From Pseudomonadota bacterium (GTDB lineage: Bacteria; Pseudomonadota; Alphaproteobacteria; Rhizobiales; Xanthobacteraceae): DNA of 46,969 nucleotides. Below are positions 35,176-44,786 of this stretch, piece after piece. Both the position numbers and the translations under genes were made by a program. Below the pieces are notes generated by a model. It worked only from the letters and a program-made list of their open reading frames with translations, was not told the origin of the DNA and made no database searches. Position 1 is the stretch's first letter, and every line of letters begins with the position of its first letter. The stretch covers positions 1-46,969 of the forward strand of contig JACQAE010000049.1 in assembly GCA_016195095.1 (NCBI GenBank), given 5' to 3'.

Positions 35176-35992
35176 GGCGGCCGGCGGCTTCGCCGCCGCA
35201 TGCCGGAGCGCCTGGCGCAGCATGGAAGTCGCCGCACACCAATTTCTTGGGGATTTGCCGCCGTCGCGGTAGCGATCCGTCGGCCGCTGCGGAGGAAAAA
35301 GCGCGCGGGATCGGCGGCAATCCGGCGATCTCGGAGATCAGCTTTCTGCGCACCGCGTCGCCGAACACCTCGTAACTCTCCGCGGCGATGACGAAGGAGC
35401 CGGGCCCGCCGATGACCTGATCGAAATAATAGCGATCAAGGCCAATTTCGAGCGCCAATATCGGCAGGCCGTTGATCACCACGCCGGCGGCGACCGCCTC
35501 GTCGCGCGCGATGGTCACGCTGCGCCCGCGATTGTTGGAGCCGTCGCCGGAAATGTCGATCGTTCGTTTGAGGCCCTTGTAGGGGCTAGCGGCCAAGAGC
35601 GTCATCGCGTGGTCGATGGCGCCGCTGATCGAGGTGCCGCCGCCAAAGAGTTGGCGCGGCGCGTTTTCGATCGCGAAGGCGACAGCTTCCGCCGTGGCCG
35701 TGTCGCTGATCGCCATCCACGGCACGACTTGGATCTGCAACATGGGTCCGGTCCACTGCACCATCGTTACGGCGATCGATTGCGTTGGCCCGGTGCGGAT
35801 GGCGTTCAAGACGCGCGGGTCGCGGAACGCCTCCGCGTAGCCCTTGATCTGCAGCGCGAAACGCGAATTGCTCACGCTGCCGGAGGCGTCGACCGCGAGC
35901 ACGAGCGCAAGATCCACCTGGTTCTGGGCGACTGCGGGGCGCGCGGCGACGAGGAGAGCGGCGAGTATAAGCGCGACAATAACGGTTCGCAT
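35153..35992 (-). CDS. DUF1194 von Willebrand factor A-like secreted protein
   Basis: A 279-residue protein with a signal peptide ending at AVAQ (23) and a VWA-like fold. The MIDAS motif D-x-S-x-S is intact (Asp35, Ser37, Ser39 in VLAVDASGSVS), as are the conserved Thr (GGGTSISGAIDHAM) and the later Asp in DISGDGSNN. DUF1194 proteins are periplasmic and of unknown role, probably binding partners through a metal ion. The C-terminal 50 residues are Ala/Arg rich and do not look like the family, which suggests the frame has run into the 3' region of the facing gene. Confidence 0.85.
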   Translation of the reverse strand: MRTVIVALILAALLVAARPAVAQNQVDLALVLAVDASGSVSNSRFALQIKGYAEAFRDPRVLNAIRTGPTQSIAVTMVQWTGPMLQIQVVPWMAISDTATAEAVAFAIENAPRQLFGGGTSISGAIDHAMTLLAASPYKGLKRTIDISGDGSNNRGRSVTIARDEAVAAGVVINGLPILALEIGLDRYYFDQVIGGPGSFVIAAESYEVFGDAVRRKLISEIAGLPPIPRAFSSAAADGSLPRRRQIPKKLVCGDFHAAPGAPACGGEAAGRLNASWAP

Positions 35993-36213
35993 TGGCGGGC
36001 TCCGCCGCGCCCAAGCGCATTCCTTATCTGGCGCGACAACGTTCCCCCCGCTATACCCGATGCCGGCGCGTTCCATGCGCCCTTGCGGGGACGGCGCGCT
36101 TCCCATCCAAGCTCCGCGTGGCCAGAACCGCGCGACAATGCGCCGCGTTGCCAGCCGCCATCGGCGCCGGCCGCGACCGGCCTGGGCATGCGTCATGCGC
36201 GGCAATTCGTGGC

Positions 36214-37098
36214 CTATCGTGTGATCAGCGTTCCTGCGCCGTGATCGGTGAACAGCTCCAGAAGCACCGCGTGCGGAACTTTTCCATCGAGAATGACAAC
36301 GCCTTCGACGCCGCGCTCCAGCGCATAGATGCAGGTTTCCACCTTGGGTATCATCCCCCCCGAAATGGTGCCGTCGGCGATCAGACGGCGCGCGTCGCCG
36401 GCGGAAAGTTCCTTGATCAGCTTGCCGCTGGTGTCGAGAACGCCGGGAACATCGGTGAGCAGCAGGAAGCGCTTGGCCTGCAACGCGCCGGCGATCGCGC
36501 CGGCAAACGTGTCCGCGTTCACATTATAGGTTCCGCCCTGCTTGGAGGTGGCCACTGGCGCCAGCACGGGAATAAGCTCGCGGCCGAGGATCTGATTGAG
36601 CACGGTCACGTCGACCTTCTCGGGCTCGCCGACGAAGCCGAGGTCGACGATCTTCTCGATATTCGAGCCCGGATCGACGACCGAACGGCCGATCTTGCGC
36701 GCGACGACCATGTTGCCGTCCTTGCCGCACAGGCCCACGGCCTTGCCGCCGGCTTCATTGATGTAGCCCACGATCTGCTTGTTGATCGATCCGGCGAGCA
36801 CCATTTCCACGATCTCGATTGTCGCGGCGTCGGTGACGCGCAATCCGCCGGCGAATTCCGACTTGATGCCGAGGCGATTGAGCATCTGCCCGATCTGCGG
36901 GCCGCCGCCATGGACCACGACTGGATTGATCGCGGTCTGCTCGAGCAGGACGATGTCGCGGGCGAACATGCGCGCGGTATCCTCTTGCCCCATGGCATGC
37001 CCGCCATACTTGATCACGACGATTTCCTCGTCATAGCGCTGCATATGCGGCAGCGCTTCCGACAGGATGCGGGCTTGGTCGTGCGGCGAAACGGTCAT
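36214..37098 (-). CDS. argB: acetylglutamate kinase
   Basis: A 294-residue amino-acid kinase of the arginine pathway that phosphorylates N-acetyl-L-glutamate. Lys30 in [12 protein letters not shown] binds phosphate; [13 protein letters not shown] is the glycine-rich loop; [15 protein letters not shown] and the [11 protein letters not shown] motif follow, and the [10 protein letters not shown] stretch carries the catalytic Lys. The length matches the arginine-regulated hexameric type. It follows engB on the same strand with 136 nt between, the known order of Hyphomicrobiales. Confidence 0.97.
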   Translation of the reverse strand: MTVSPHDQARILSEALPHMQRYDEEIVVIKYGGHAMGQEDTARMFARDIVLLEQTAINPVVVHGGGPQIGQMLNRLGIKSEFAGGLRVTDAATIEIVEMVLAGSINKQIVGYINEAGGKAVGLCGKDGNMVVARKIGRSVVDPGSNIEKIVDLGFVGEPEKVDVTVLNQILGRELIPVLAPVATSKQGGTYNVNADTFAGAIAGALQAKRFLLLTDVPGVLDTSGKLIKELSAGDARRLIADGTISGGMIPKVETCIYALERGVEGVVILDGKVPHAVLLELFTDHGAGTLITR

Positions 37099-37234
37099 TG
37101 GCGGTACCTCGGCCTGTGTCGAAGTTATTAAAGATCAGGCGAGGCGCGCGAAAGGGGCAATCCGGCAAAATTCGCCGCCGGCGCGTGGTCCTTGCGCGAG
37201 ACCGGCTAGGCGTCCTGCGATCATGCTTGCGGCA

Positions 37235-37888
37235 TCAATGGCGCGCGCGTTCCGCCGCCAGCCGCGCGATCGCCGCGCGCAGCTCGGCGATGCCCATGCC
37301 GCCACGCGCCGACGTCGCCAGGACGTCGGGAAATGCCGCCGGACGCTTGGCGACCGCCGCCAAGACCGCGGCGTGGACCGCCGCGAGCGAATCCTCCGCC
37401 AATTGATCGCACTTGGTCAGCACGACCTGATAGCTGGTTGCCGCCTGATCGAGCAAGGCGAGCATGCCGGCGTCTGCCTCGCGCAAACCCTGGCGGGCGT
37501 CAATGAGAACATAGACGCGGGCAAGATTGGCGCGGCCGCGAAGGTAGGCGCCAATGAGCGTCGTCCAGGCCGCGATCTTGTGCTGCGCCGCGCGCGCGAA
37601 ACCATAGCCGGGCATATCGACCAGCGTTAACCCGGCCTGCGCCGAGAAGAAAACCAGCTCCTGCGTGCGGCCGGGCGTGCGCGACGTACGCGCCAGCGCC
37701 TTGCGCGCGGTGAGCGCATTGATCAGGCTCGACTTGCCGACATTGGAGCGGCCCACGAAGGAGATCTCGCTGCCGCGCGCGCGCGGCAACGAGGCAAACG
37801 ACCCGGCGGCGCCGGTGAACGCCCATTGCGTCGCGAATAGGCGGCGCCCGGCGTCCAACTCTCGCGAGGAAAATTCCGCCATGGTCAT
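37235..37888 (-). CDS. engB: ribosome biogenesis GTP-binding protein EngB/YsxC
   Basis: A 217-residue TRAFAC GTPase needed for assembly of the large ribosomal subunit. G1 GRSNVGKSS (46-54), G2 Thr in RTPGRTQE, G3 DMPGYG, G4 TKCD and G5 TSA are all present. Two ATGs two codons apart are possible (37888, 37882). It lies 129 nt after yidC on the same strand. Confidence 0.96.
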   Translation of the reverse strand: MTMAEFSSRELDAGRRLFATQWAFTGAAGSFASLPRARGSEISFVGRSNVGKSSLINALTARKALARTSRTPGRTQELVFFSAQAGLTLVDMPGYGFARAAQHKIAAWTTLIGAYLRGRANLARVYVLIDARQGLREADAGMLALLDQAATSYQVVLTKCDQLAEDSLAAVHAAVLAAVAKRPAAFPDVLATSARGGMGIAELRAAIARLAAERARH

Positions 37889-38017
37889 CGTGTCCGCCGC
37901 CGGATCCGCGCGCGTCGTGCCAATCGACCGCCGGCGCGGCGGCTAGCGAAATCGCGCGTCATCAGTGGGCGCATGGTCGCGCGCGGGGGCCGCCATTGCG
38001 CGCCGGCGCGATCAGGA

Positions 38018-39886
38018 TCAAGTCCCGGTCCGGCCCTTGGAAAACACCGACTTGAGATTGTCCCATAATTCGATCTTGGCGCCATTGCGGCGCATGATTG
38101 CCGACTGCTGGATGACCGAAAGCAGGTTGTTCCAGGCCCAATAGATGACCAGGCCGGCCGAAAACGACGCCAGCATGAACGTGAAAATGAGCGGCATCCA
38201 GTCGAAAATCATTTTCTGGGTCGGATCGGGCGGCGTCGGATTAAGCTTCATCTGCATCCACATCGTGATCCCCATCACGATCGGCCAGGCACCGACCATG
38301 AGGAATGATCCGAGCACGGGGACGCTCGATGGATCCCAGGGCAGGAGGCCGAATAAGTTAAAGAGCGTCGTCGGATCGGGCGCCGAGAGGTCCTTGATCC
38401 AGCCGAAAAATGGCGCATGGCGCATCTCGATGGTGACGAAGAGCACCTTGTAGAGGGAGAAAAAGACGGGAATCTGGATGACGATCGGCAGGCAGCCGGC
38501 CAGCGGATTGATTTTCTCCTGCTTATAGAGCTCCATCAACGCCTGCTGCTGCTTGACCTTGTCGTCGGGATAGCGCTCGCGGATGGTCTGCATCTGCGGC
38601 TGCACGGCCTTCATCTTGGCCATCGACGCGTAGGATTTGTTCGCCAGCGGGAAAAACACGATCTTGATAATGACGGTGACAATGAGGATGGCGATGCCGA
38701 AATTGCCGACCAGGCGAAAAAAGTAGTCGATCAACGTAAACATCGGTTTGGTGATGAAATAGAACCAGCCCCAATCGATGAGCAGGTCGAACCGATTGAC
38801 CTGCTGCGACTTCTCGTAGCCGTCGACGATGGCGACTTCCTTGGCCCCGGCGAAAACGCGCGTGGTCGTCGAACCGGACGCGCCAGGGGCGAGCGTCTGC
38901 GGCTCGCCCAGATAGTCGGTTTGGTAGGTCTTGGTCGTTCCCGCCGATCCGGCGGCAAAGCGCACCTGCAGCTTAGCCGACTTTTCCGGCAGCAGGGCCG
39001 CCGCCCAGTACTTGTCGGTAATCCCCATCCAGGCATTGGTGGCGTTGAACGTCATCGTCTTCTTTTCTTCGACCGTCTTGTAGGTGACCTCCTGCAACCC
39101 CTGGTCGCCGAGGAAGCCGATAAGCCCCTCATGCAGGATGTAATAGCCAAGCGTCTGCGGCGTGCCGTGGCGCGAGATCAGCCCGTAGGGATAGACCGTT
39201 ACCGGCTCGGCGCCCTTGTTGACGACCGCGTCCTCGATCGTAAACAGGTATTTGTCGTCAACCGCGATCAAGCGGCGAAACTCGAGACCCTCTCCATTGT
39301 TCCACACCAGCGTCACCGGCCGCCCGACCGCAAGCGCGCCGGTGCCGACCTGTTTCCATGGCGTATTCGCATCCGGGAGTTTGAGTGGATTGCCCGCCGC
39401 GCCGACCCAGCCGAATTCGGCGTAGAACGGATGCGCGCTGCCCGACGGCGAGAGCAACACGATGGAGGGAGAACGCGGATCGATCGTTTCGTGATAGCTG
39501 GCGAGCGCAAGGTCGTCGATGCGCGCGCCGGTCAGGGCGATCGAGCCGCGCAGGCGCGGCGTGTCAATGACAACGCGCGGCGTGCGCGCGATGACGGCCT
39601 CGCGTGCCGCGGGCTGGCCGGGCACCGCGACCCCCGGCGGCGTCGCGGGAGCACCTGCCGCTGGCGGCGCGCCCGCGACCGGTGGCGCGCCCGCGACCGG
39701 CGGCGCGCCGGCCGACGGCTGCGCACCCGTTCCGGGGGTCTGCTGCTGTTGCGTCTGCTGCTGCGCGCGCTGCAGTGCGTCCTGGCGCTGCTTTTCCATC
39801 TGCGGAATGCCAAAGAAATACTGCCAGGCAATCAGCACCAATGCCGAGAGCAGGATGGCGAGAAGCATGTTCTTCTGGTCGGTCAT
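38018..39886 (-). CDS. yidC: membrane protein insertase YidC
   Basis: A 622-residue inner-membrane insertase. An N-terminal membrane helix (about 7-23) is followed by a Gln/Pro/Ala-rich linker (about 35-95), the periplasmic beta-super-sandwich domain (about 100-365) and the conserved five-helix core (about 375-600), with the hydrophilic-groove Arg in the first core helix region and [20 protein letters not shown] as hallmark. It inserts small membrane proteins alone or with SecYEG. Its ATG overlaps the rnpA stop (ATGA, 39883-39886), so the two are translationally coupled. Confidence 0.98.
   Translation of the reverse strand: MTDQKNMLLAILLSALVLIAWQYFFGIPQMEKQRQDALQRAQQQTQQQQTPGTGAQPSAGAPPVAGAPPVAGAPPAAGAPATPPGVAVPGQPAAREAVIARTPRVVIDTPRLRGSIALTGARIDDLALASYHETIDPRSPSIVLLSPSGSAHPFYAEFGWVGAAGNPLKLPDANTPWKQVGTGALAVGRPVTLVWNNGEGLEFRRLIAVDDKYLFTIEDAVVNKGAEPVTVYPYGLISRHGTPQTLGYYILHEGLIGFLGDQGLQEVTYKTVEEKKTMTFNATNAWMGITDKYWAAALLPEKSAKLQVRFAAGSAGTTKTYQTDYLGEPQTLAPGASGSTTTRVFAGAKEVAIVDGYEKSQQVNRFDLLIDWGWFYFITKPMFTLIDYFFRLVGNFGIAILIVTVIIKIVFFPLANKSYASMAKMKAVQPQMQTIRERYPDDKVKQQQALMELYKQEKINPLAGCLPIVIQIPVFFSLYKVLFVTIEMRHAPFFGWIKDLSAPDPTTLFNLFGLLPWDPSSVPVLGSFLMVGAWPIVMGITMWMQMKLNPTPPDPTQKMIFDWMPLIFTFMLASFSAGLVIYWAWNNLLSVIQQSAIMRRNGAKIELWDNLKSVFSKGRTGT
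39659..39718 (-). repeat. 18-bp tandem repeat encoding the YidC linker
   Basis: About three copies of an 18-bp unit (GGCGCGCCCGCGACCGGT and near copies) encode repeated PPVAGA hexapeptides in the linker after the first helix of YidC. The unit length is a multiple of three, so copy number can change without breaking the frame. Confidence 0.7.
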
Positions 39887-40281
39887 CGAATTCCCGGCCC
39901 CCGGCGGTCGGCTTTTCCGCGCCGCGTTGCGACTTTGTCATGATCGGCGTGCCGCCCGCGCTCATTCACCCGGTCGAAGGCGCGCGCCACGTCGCTCACC
40001 AGGCTGCCATAGGTCTGCGCGAGCGCGGCCCGCCGCGCGATGATCACATAGTCCAAGCCCTTGCGAAATCGATCCGCCGCTGCCAGGCGCACGATTTCCC
40101 GCAGCCGGCGTCGGACGCGATTACGCTCGACCGCATTGCCAACCTTCTTCGAAACCGTGAAACCCACGCGTGGCGGCAAATCGCTGCGATGGTCGAGCGC
40201 CGCAACGATGATTGCGGCGCCGTGCGCCTTGACCCCGCCCGATGCCGCCAGAAAGTCGGCCCGCCGCCTCAAACGCTGCAT
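39883..40281 (-). CDS. rnpA: ribonuclease P protein component
   Basis: A 132-residue basic protein that helps RNase P RNA mature tRNA 5' ends. The RNR signature is complete in [14 protein letters not shown], and [14 protein letters not shown] precedes it. The ATG at 40281 gives the family start [10 protein letters not shown]; an upstream ATG at 40317 would overlap rpmH and add 12 residues unlike the family. It sits 28 nt after rpmH and overlaps yidC by 4 nt. Confidence 0.96.
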   Translation of the reverse strand: MQRLRRRADFLAASGGVKAHGAAIIVAALDHRSDLPPRVGFTVSKKVGNAVERNRVRRRLREIVRLAAADRFRKGLDYVIIARRAALAQTYGSLVSDVARAFDRVNERGRHADHDKVATRRGKADRRGPGIR

Positions 40282-40309
40282 GGAATCGACATCGGCTGCT
40301 CGTCGAGGA

Positions 40310-40444
40310 TCAGGCACTCAGCCGCTTACGGCCACGCGCCCGGCGCGCATTGAGCACCCGGCGGCCGCCCTTGGTGGCCATGCGGGCGCGAAATCCATGG
40401 CGGCGTTTGCGTACCAGCTTGCTGGGTTGATAGGTCCGCTTCAC
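40310..40444 (-). CDS. rpmH: 50S ribosomal protein L34
   Basis: A 44-residue, strongly basic protein, read directly from the minus strand: it opens [19 protein letters not shown] and ends GRKRLSA, the L34 pattern throughout. The start is GTG (40444-40442) preceded by GGCGGAG. L34 lies at the base of the 50S subunit. It leads the rpmH-rnpA-yidC operon, whose promoter is 114 nt upstream. Confidence 0.97.
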   Translation of the reverse strand: MKRTYQPSKLVRKRRHGFRARMATKGGRRVLNARRARGRKRLSA

Positions 40445-40557
40445 GGGTCGATTCTCCGCCTGTCGCAGCGTGGCCACGGCTGATTCAAGATCAACGCACC
40501 GCCACCGGTCCTTGCAGGCGGATCAAACACCCGCTGCCGGCGTCCGCGTGCGAGCGG

Positions 40558-40586
40558 CTTATACGGGAGGCCCCTTTCGGCGTCAA
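40558..40586 (-). promoter_or_regulatory. sigma-70-type promoter of rpmH-rnpA-yidC
   Basis: On the minus strand TTGACG (40586-40581), a 17-nt spacer and TATAAG (40563-40558): five of six bases match at the -35 and four or five at the -10. Transcription would begin near 40550, giving a leader of about 105 nt before the rpmH GTG. This is the best promoter in the window. Confidence 0.75.
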
Positions 40587-40610
40587 TGCGCCGGCCCGAT
40601 CACGATGTTA

Positions 40611-40629
40611 TTGCATCGAATCGATGCAA
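40611..40629. promoter_or_regulatory. 19-bp perfect palindrome upstream of the rpmH promoter
   Basis: TTGCATCGAATCGATGCAA has 9-bp arms around a single A. It lies 24 bp upstream of the rpmH -35, about -60 to -80 from the inferred start, a place where activators bind. It could also serve the divergent TVP38 gene. The form is that of a dimer-binding operator; the regulator is unknown. Confidence 0.5.
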
Positions 40630-40881
40630 AGTCATAAACGTGATCGATTCTCAGGGCTTAGCGCACGATGTCGCCCGAAAAACGCCGCGCGGTTTTCGGC
40701 ATCATGCACCTGGCACGCGCCGCGGGTGACGCCGTGGCGCTCGCGGCGCCATAACCTGCCGCTCACGCGCCGGAGAGAGCCCTGTCAACACGCGTCAAAT
40801 GCCGGTGAGCCCGCCCCGATCGCCCTTCGCATCGTGTATAGGATGGGCCGCGACAGGCATTCGCCGGAAAGGCCGCACCCC

Positions 40882-41715
40882 ATGTCCCAATCAGCCGCAG
40901 GCCCGATGGCTCCCGCAGCTAAGGAGCACAAGGATTGCGCGCCGCCGGAGACCTGCCGGCGTGCCGGGATTGGCCGTTTCGTTCCGCTTGTTGTCATTGT
41001 CGCCGTTGCGGTCCTTGTCATCGCCATGGGTTGGCATCGCCAATTCTCCCTGGAGAACCTGGTACGCCACCGCGCGGCGCTCGACGCGTTCATCGCCGCG
41101 AATGGCATCGCCGCGATCGCGGCCTATGCGGCGCTTTACGTCGTGGTTGTCGCGCTTTCGATTCCGGGCGCGGTATTCCTGACGATTGCGGCGGGAATCC
41201 TGTTCGGGGCGGCGCTCGGCGGCGCCGCGACCGTCATTGGCGCAACAATTGGCGCGACCGTGATTTTTGTCATTGCCAGGGGCGCGCTTGGCGAGATCCT
41301 GATCCGGTGGGCGGGCCCGGGCGCTGGCAAGCTGGCGCAGGGGTTCCGCGCCGACGCCTTCAACTATCTGATGTTTCTGCGCCTTGTGCCGCTGTTCCCG
41401 TTCTGGCTGGTGAACCTCGTTCCGGCGGTTTGCGGGGTGAGGCTGACGACTTTCGTTGCCGCCACGGCGATCGGAATTGTGCCAGGAACATTCGCCTTCG
41501 CCTTTTTCGGCGCCGGACTCGACAGCGTCCTCGCCGCGCAGGCAGCGGCCTACAATTCCTGCCTGGCGACGGGGAGCGCGGCCTGCCACCTTGATTTTGA
41601 CCTCAAGACCGCCGCCACGCCGCAGCTCATTGGCGCGCTGGTCGTGCTCGGCGTCGTCGCGCTCATTCCCGTCATCGTCAAACGCGTCAAGGCGGCGCGT
41701 TCGGCCGCGCGCTAA
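40882..41715 (+). CDS. TVP38/TMEM64 (SNARE-associated, DedA-like) membrane protein
   Basis: A 277-residue membrane protein with an N-terminal anchor (about 33-50) and a VTT-domain core (about 75-200): VALSIPGAVFLTIAAGILFG, GATIGATVIFVIARGALG and the FLRLVPLFPFWLVNLVPA motif, plus a last helix (250-268). Bacterial VTT proteins probably move lipids or ions across the membrane. The ATG at 40882 opens a hydrophilic, Ala/Pro-rich tail. It lies 55 nt before the flavoprotein gene, a pairing found in many proteobacteria. Confidence 0.88.
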   Translation: MSQSAAGPMAPAAKEHKDCAPPETCRRAGIGRFVPLVVIVAVAVLVIAMGWHRQFSLENLVRHRAALDAFIAANGIAAIAAYAALYVVVVALSIPGAVFLTIAAGILFGAALGGAATVIGATIGATVIFVIARGALGEILIRWAGPGAGKLAQGFRADAFNYLMFLRLVPLFPFWLVNLVPAVCGVRLTTFVAATAIGIVPGTFAFAFFGAGLDSVLAAQAAAYNSCLATGSAACHLDFDLKTAATPQLIGALVVLGVVALIPVIVKRVKAARSAAR

Positions 41716-41770
41716 CCGCGCGCGCCGCCGATATTTGCCAACTTCGACTCCCGCATCCAGGATCAAGCCC

Positions 41771-43198
41771 ATGACCGACGTGCTCACCCCCGACATCTGC
41801 GTTATCGGTGGCGGTTCCGGCGGCCTTTCGGTGGCGGCCGCGGCGGCGGCGTTCGGCGTGCCGGTGGTCCTGATCGAAAAGGGCAAGATGGGCGGCGACT
41901 GCCTCAATTATGGCTGCGTCCCCTCCAAGGCGATGATTGCCGCCGGCCGGCAGGCCGCGAGCGTCGGCGCGAGCGCCGCGTTCGGGGTGCGCGCAGGCAA
42001 TGTCGAGGTCGCCTTCGATGCCGTGCACCGCCACGTCCACGGCGTCATCGCGGCCATCGCGCCCAACGATTCCAAGGAGCGCTTCGCCGCTCTCGGCGTT
42101 CGTGTGATCAGCGGCGCCGCCCGCTTTCGCGACGCGGACACGGTCGTGGTTGGCGATTCAATCGCGGTCAAGGCACGCCGCTTCGTCGTCGCGACCGGCT
42201 CCTCCCCGGCCGCGCCGCCGATACCTGGCCTCGCCGAGACGCCGCATCTCACCAATGAGACGATTTTCGACCTGACCGAGCGTCCGGAGCACCTGATCGT
42301 CATTGGCGCGGGCCCGATCGGGCTTGAGCTTGCGCAATCGTTTCGCCGGCTGGGCGCTCAGGTCACGGTGATCGAGGCGCTGACTCCGTTGGCCAAGGAC
42401 GATCCCGAATGCGCGGCGATCGTTATCGCGCAGCTGGAAAGGGAGGGCGTCGTCATCCGCGCGCACGCCAAGGTCACGGCGGTGGGCAACGCCAATGGCA
42501 AGGTTGCCGTCACGCTCGCTCTTCCCGACGGCGAGGAGACGATCGAGGGCTCGCATCTCCTTGTCGCCGCCGGGCGCAAGCCCAATGTCGGTGGGCTCGA
42601 TCTCGAAGCCAGCGGCATCGCCTATGAGCGCACGGGGATCAAGGTCGATGCCGGGTTGCGAACGACCAACAAGAAGGTCTACGCGATCGGCGACGTCGCC
42701 GGCGCACTGCAATTCACCCATGTCGCCAACTATCACGCCGGCCTCGTCATTCGCAACGCGCTGTTCCGCCTGCCGGTCAAGGCACGGTACGGCGCCATTC
42801 CGTGGGTGACATTCACCGACCCAGAGATGGCCCATGTCGGCCTGACCGAGGCCGAGGCCACCAAGCACGGCCATAAAATCCGCATCTTGCGCTGGCCTTA
42901 TCATGAGAACGACCGGGCGCAGGCGGAACGAGAAATCCATGGACACGTCAAGGTGATCACCAGCAAGCGCGGCAAGATCCTGGGAGCGACCATCGTCGGC
43001 GCGTCGGCCGGCGAACTGATCGGCACCTGGACGCTGGCGATAACGCAGGGGCTCAATATTCGCGCCTTGACCGGATTCGTCGTTCCTTACCCGACGCTTG
43101 GTGAAATCAGCAAGCGTGCGGCAATTACCTATTTCACCCCCGGTTTGACGAGTCCGCTTGTGCGACGCATCATCGGTTTCTTGCGTCGATTCGGCTGA
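41771..43198 (+). CDS. pyridine nucleotide-disulfide oxidoreductase, MerA/Lpd-like
   Basis: A 475-residue class I flavoprotein: FAD motif GGGSGG (13-18), redox disulfide Cys44/Cys49 in GGDCLNYGCVPSK, NAD(P) motif GAGPIGLELAQ, the second FAD motif AIGDVAG and the C-terminal dimer domain. Lipoamide dehydrogenase uses a His-Glu pair near the end (HPT-x-x-E); here the stretch reads YPTLGE, with Tyr in place of His, and there is no C-terminal Cys pair of mercuric reductase. It is thus neither, but a related enzyme that may reduce a disulfide or quinone for the membrane protein encoded just upstream. Confidence 0.85.
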   Translation: MTDVLTPDICVIGGGSGGLSVAAAAAAFGVPVVLIEKGKMGGDCLNYGCVPSKAMIAAGRQAASVGASAAFGVRAGNVEVAFDAVHRHVHGVIAAIAPNDSKERFAALGVRVISGAARFRDADTVVVGDSIAVKARRFVVATGSSPAAPPIPGLAETPHLTNETIFDLTERPEHLIVIGAGPIGLELAQSFRRLGAQVTVIEALTPLAKDDPECAAIVIAQLEREGVVIRAHAKVTAVGNANGKVAVTLALPDGEETIEGSHLLVAAGRKPNVGGLDLEASGIAYERTGIKVDAGLRTTNKKVYAIGDVAGALQFTHVANYHAGLVIRNALFRLPVKARYGAIPWVTFTDPEMAHVGLTEAEATKHGHKIRILRWPYHENDRAQAEREIHGHVKVITSKRGKILGATIVGASAGELIGTWTLAITQGLNIRALTGFVVPYPTLGEISKRAAITYFTPGLTSPLVRRIIGFLRRFG

Positions 43199-43224
43199 CC
43201 AGGGCGGCGGCAAGATCGGCTTTC

Positions 43225-44697
43225 ATGCACGAAACATCCACCGCGGCGAAAGAACCCACGACGGCGGCGATCCCGTCCGGCCTGTCGGGAAAACTCCTCT
43301 TGCTCACGATCGGCTTCGTGATGATCGCCGAAGTGCTCATTTATGTTCCCTCGATCGCCAATTTTCGCCTGAACTGGCTCAACGACCGGCTGGCGGCGGC
43401 GCATACGGCGGCGCTCGTGCTCGAGGCGGCGCCGAGCGGGGCGGTGCCCGAAAGCCTGTCGCGCGAGATTCTCAAGAGCATCGGCGCCAAGTCGGTGGCG
43501 ATGAAGATGGGCTCGCAGCGCATTCTGCTGGCGATGATGGACGCGCCGCGGGCGGTTCACAGCGATGTCGACGTCCGCCATGTCTCCGCGCTCGATGCCG
43601 TGCTTGGAGCCTTCGCGCTGATCGGCAGCGGCGCCGATGACGACCTCATCCGCGCGGTCGGGCCGGCGCCCATGGGCGGCGACTTCGTCGAGATCGTGTT
43701 TGAGGCCGGGCCGCTGCGGCACGCGATGTGGCGCTTTTCACGCAATGTGCTTCTGCTCTCGCTGATCATTTCTGCGATCACCGCCGCGCTCGTCTATCTC
43801 GCCCTGCACTACATGTTCGTGCGGCCGATGCACCGCATGACCACCAATATGATGGCGTTCCACCAGGAACCGGAAAATCCCGCGCGCGTCATCGCGCTGT
43901 CGGGACGCCGCGACGAGATCGGCATCGCCGAACGCGAGCTGGCGGCCATGCAGCGCGACATCGCCTCGATGCTGCAACAGAAGACACGGCTGGCGGCGCT
44001 CGGGCTGGCGATTTCCAAGATCAGCCACGACCTGCGCAATCTCTTGGCGTCGGCGCAATTGTTTTCCGACCGGTTGGTGCGCCTGCCCGACCCCCAGGTG
44101 CAGCGGTTCGCGCCGAAACTGATGCGCGCGCTTGAACGCGCCATCGATTTTTGCCAGTCGACCATTTCCTATGGCGGCGTGCAGGAGCCGGTGCCGGACC
44201 GCAAGCCGGTGGCGCTCGAGCGCCTGGTCGATGAGGTCCGCGAAACGCTCGGCCTGATGGCGGATTCCGACATCGGCTGGATCAGCGCGATCGAGCGCGG
44301 GCTCATGGTCGATGCCGACTATGACCAGCTTTTGCGCGTCCTGCTCAACCTGACGCGAAATTCCGTGCAAGCGCTCGAAACCCGCTCACCCAACGATCCC
44401 GCGCGCGACCAGATCCGCGTAACCGGCCGGCGCGAGGGCGCCGTGGTCATTATCGAGGTGGCGGATACCGGCCCCGGCCTGCCGCAGAAATCGCGCGACC
44501 ACATGTTCGAGGCATTCCAGAGTTCCTCGCGCAGCGGCGGGACCGGGCTTGGCCTGGTCATCGCGTCGGAACTGGTGCGTGCGCATGGCGGCGAAATCCG
44601 CCCGATCGAGGGAACCATCGGCGCGAGCTTCCGCGTCACCATTCCGGACCGCACCGTCGATCTCGGCGCCAGGCGCGTGGAACGCGTGCGCGCCTAG
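43225..44697 (+). CDS. sensor histidine kinase (orphan)
   Basis: A 490-residue membrane kinase. Two helices (about 22-43 and 170-191) enclose a periplasmic sensor of some 125 residues without a recognised fold; a HAMP-like linker follows (195-245). The H-box is ISKISHDLRNLL with His268, the N-box LLNLTRNSVQAL, and the G-boxes DTGPGLP and GGTGLGLVIA. All kinase motifs are intact. No response regulator gene is adjacent, so the partner lies elsewhere. It begins 26 nt after the flavoprotein gene, so it could be co-transcribed with it. Confidence 0.9.
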   Translation: MHETSTAAKEPTTAAIPSGLSGKLLLLTIGFVMIAEVLIYVPSIANFRLNWLNDRLAAAHTAALVLEAAPSGAVPESLSREILKSIGAKSVAMKMGSQRILLAMMDAPRAVHSDVDVRHVSALDAVLGAFALIGSGADDDLIRAVGPAPMGGDFVEIVFEAGPLRHAMWRFSRNVLLLSLIISAITAALVYLALHYMFVRPMHRMTTNMMAFHQEPENPARVIALSGRRDEIGIAERELAAMQRDIASMLQQKTRLAALGLAISKISHDLRNLLASAQLFSDRLVRLPDPQVQRFAPKLMRALERAIDFCQSTISYGGVQEPVPDRKPVALERLVDEVRETLGLMADSDIGWISAIERGLMVDADYDQLLRVLLNLTRNSVQALETRSPNDPARDQIRVTGRREGAVVIIEVADTGPGLPQKSRDHMFEAFQSSSRSGGTGLGLVIASELVRAHGGEIRPIEGTIGASFRVTIPDRTVDLGARRVERVRA

Positions 44698-44786
44698 GGT
44701 ATTGCGGCACGTCGTCCCCACGTCGCCGGGAAATGCCCTGGCGAATTTCCGGCGTGATATGATGCCCATCGTTCTCGGAGATATCG

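Larger units (their letters stand above)
40445..40881. other. intergenic region upstream of rpmH and the TVP38 gene
   Basis: 437 bases between divergent genes. It holds the rpmH promoter (40558-40586), a leader of about 105 nt and the palindrome at 40611-40629. From 40630 to 40881 I see no gene; the TVP38 frame is open back to 40624 but lacks family likeness. Confidence 0.6.
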
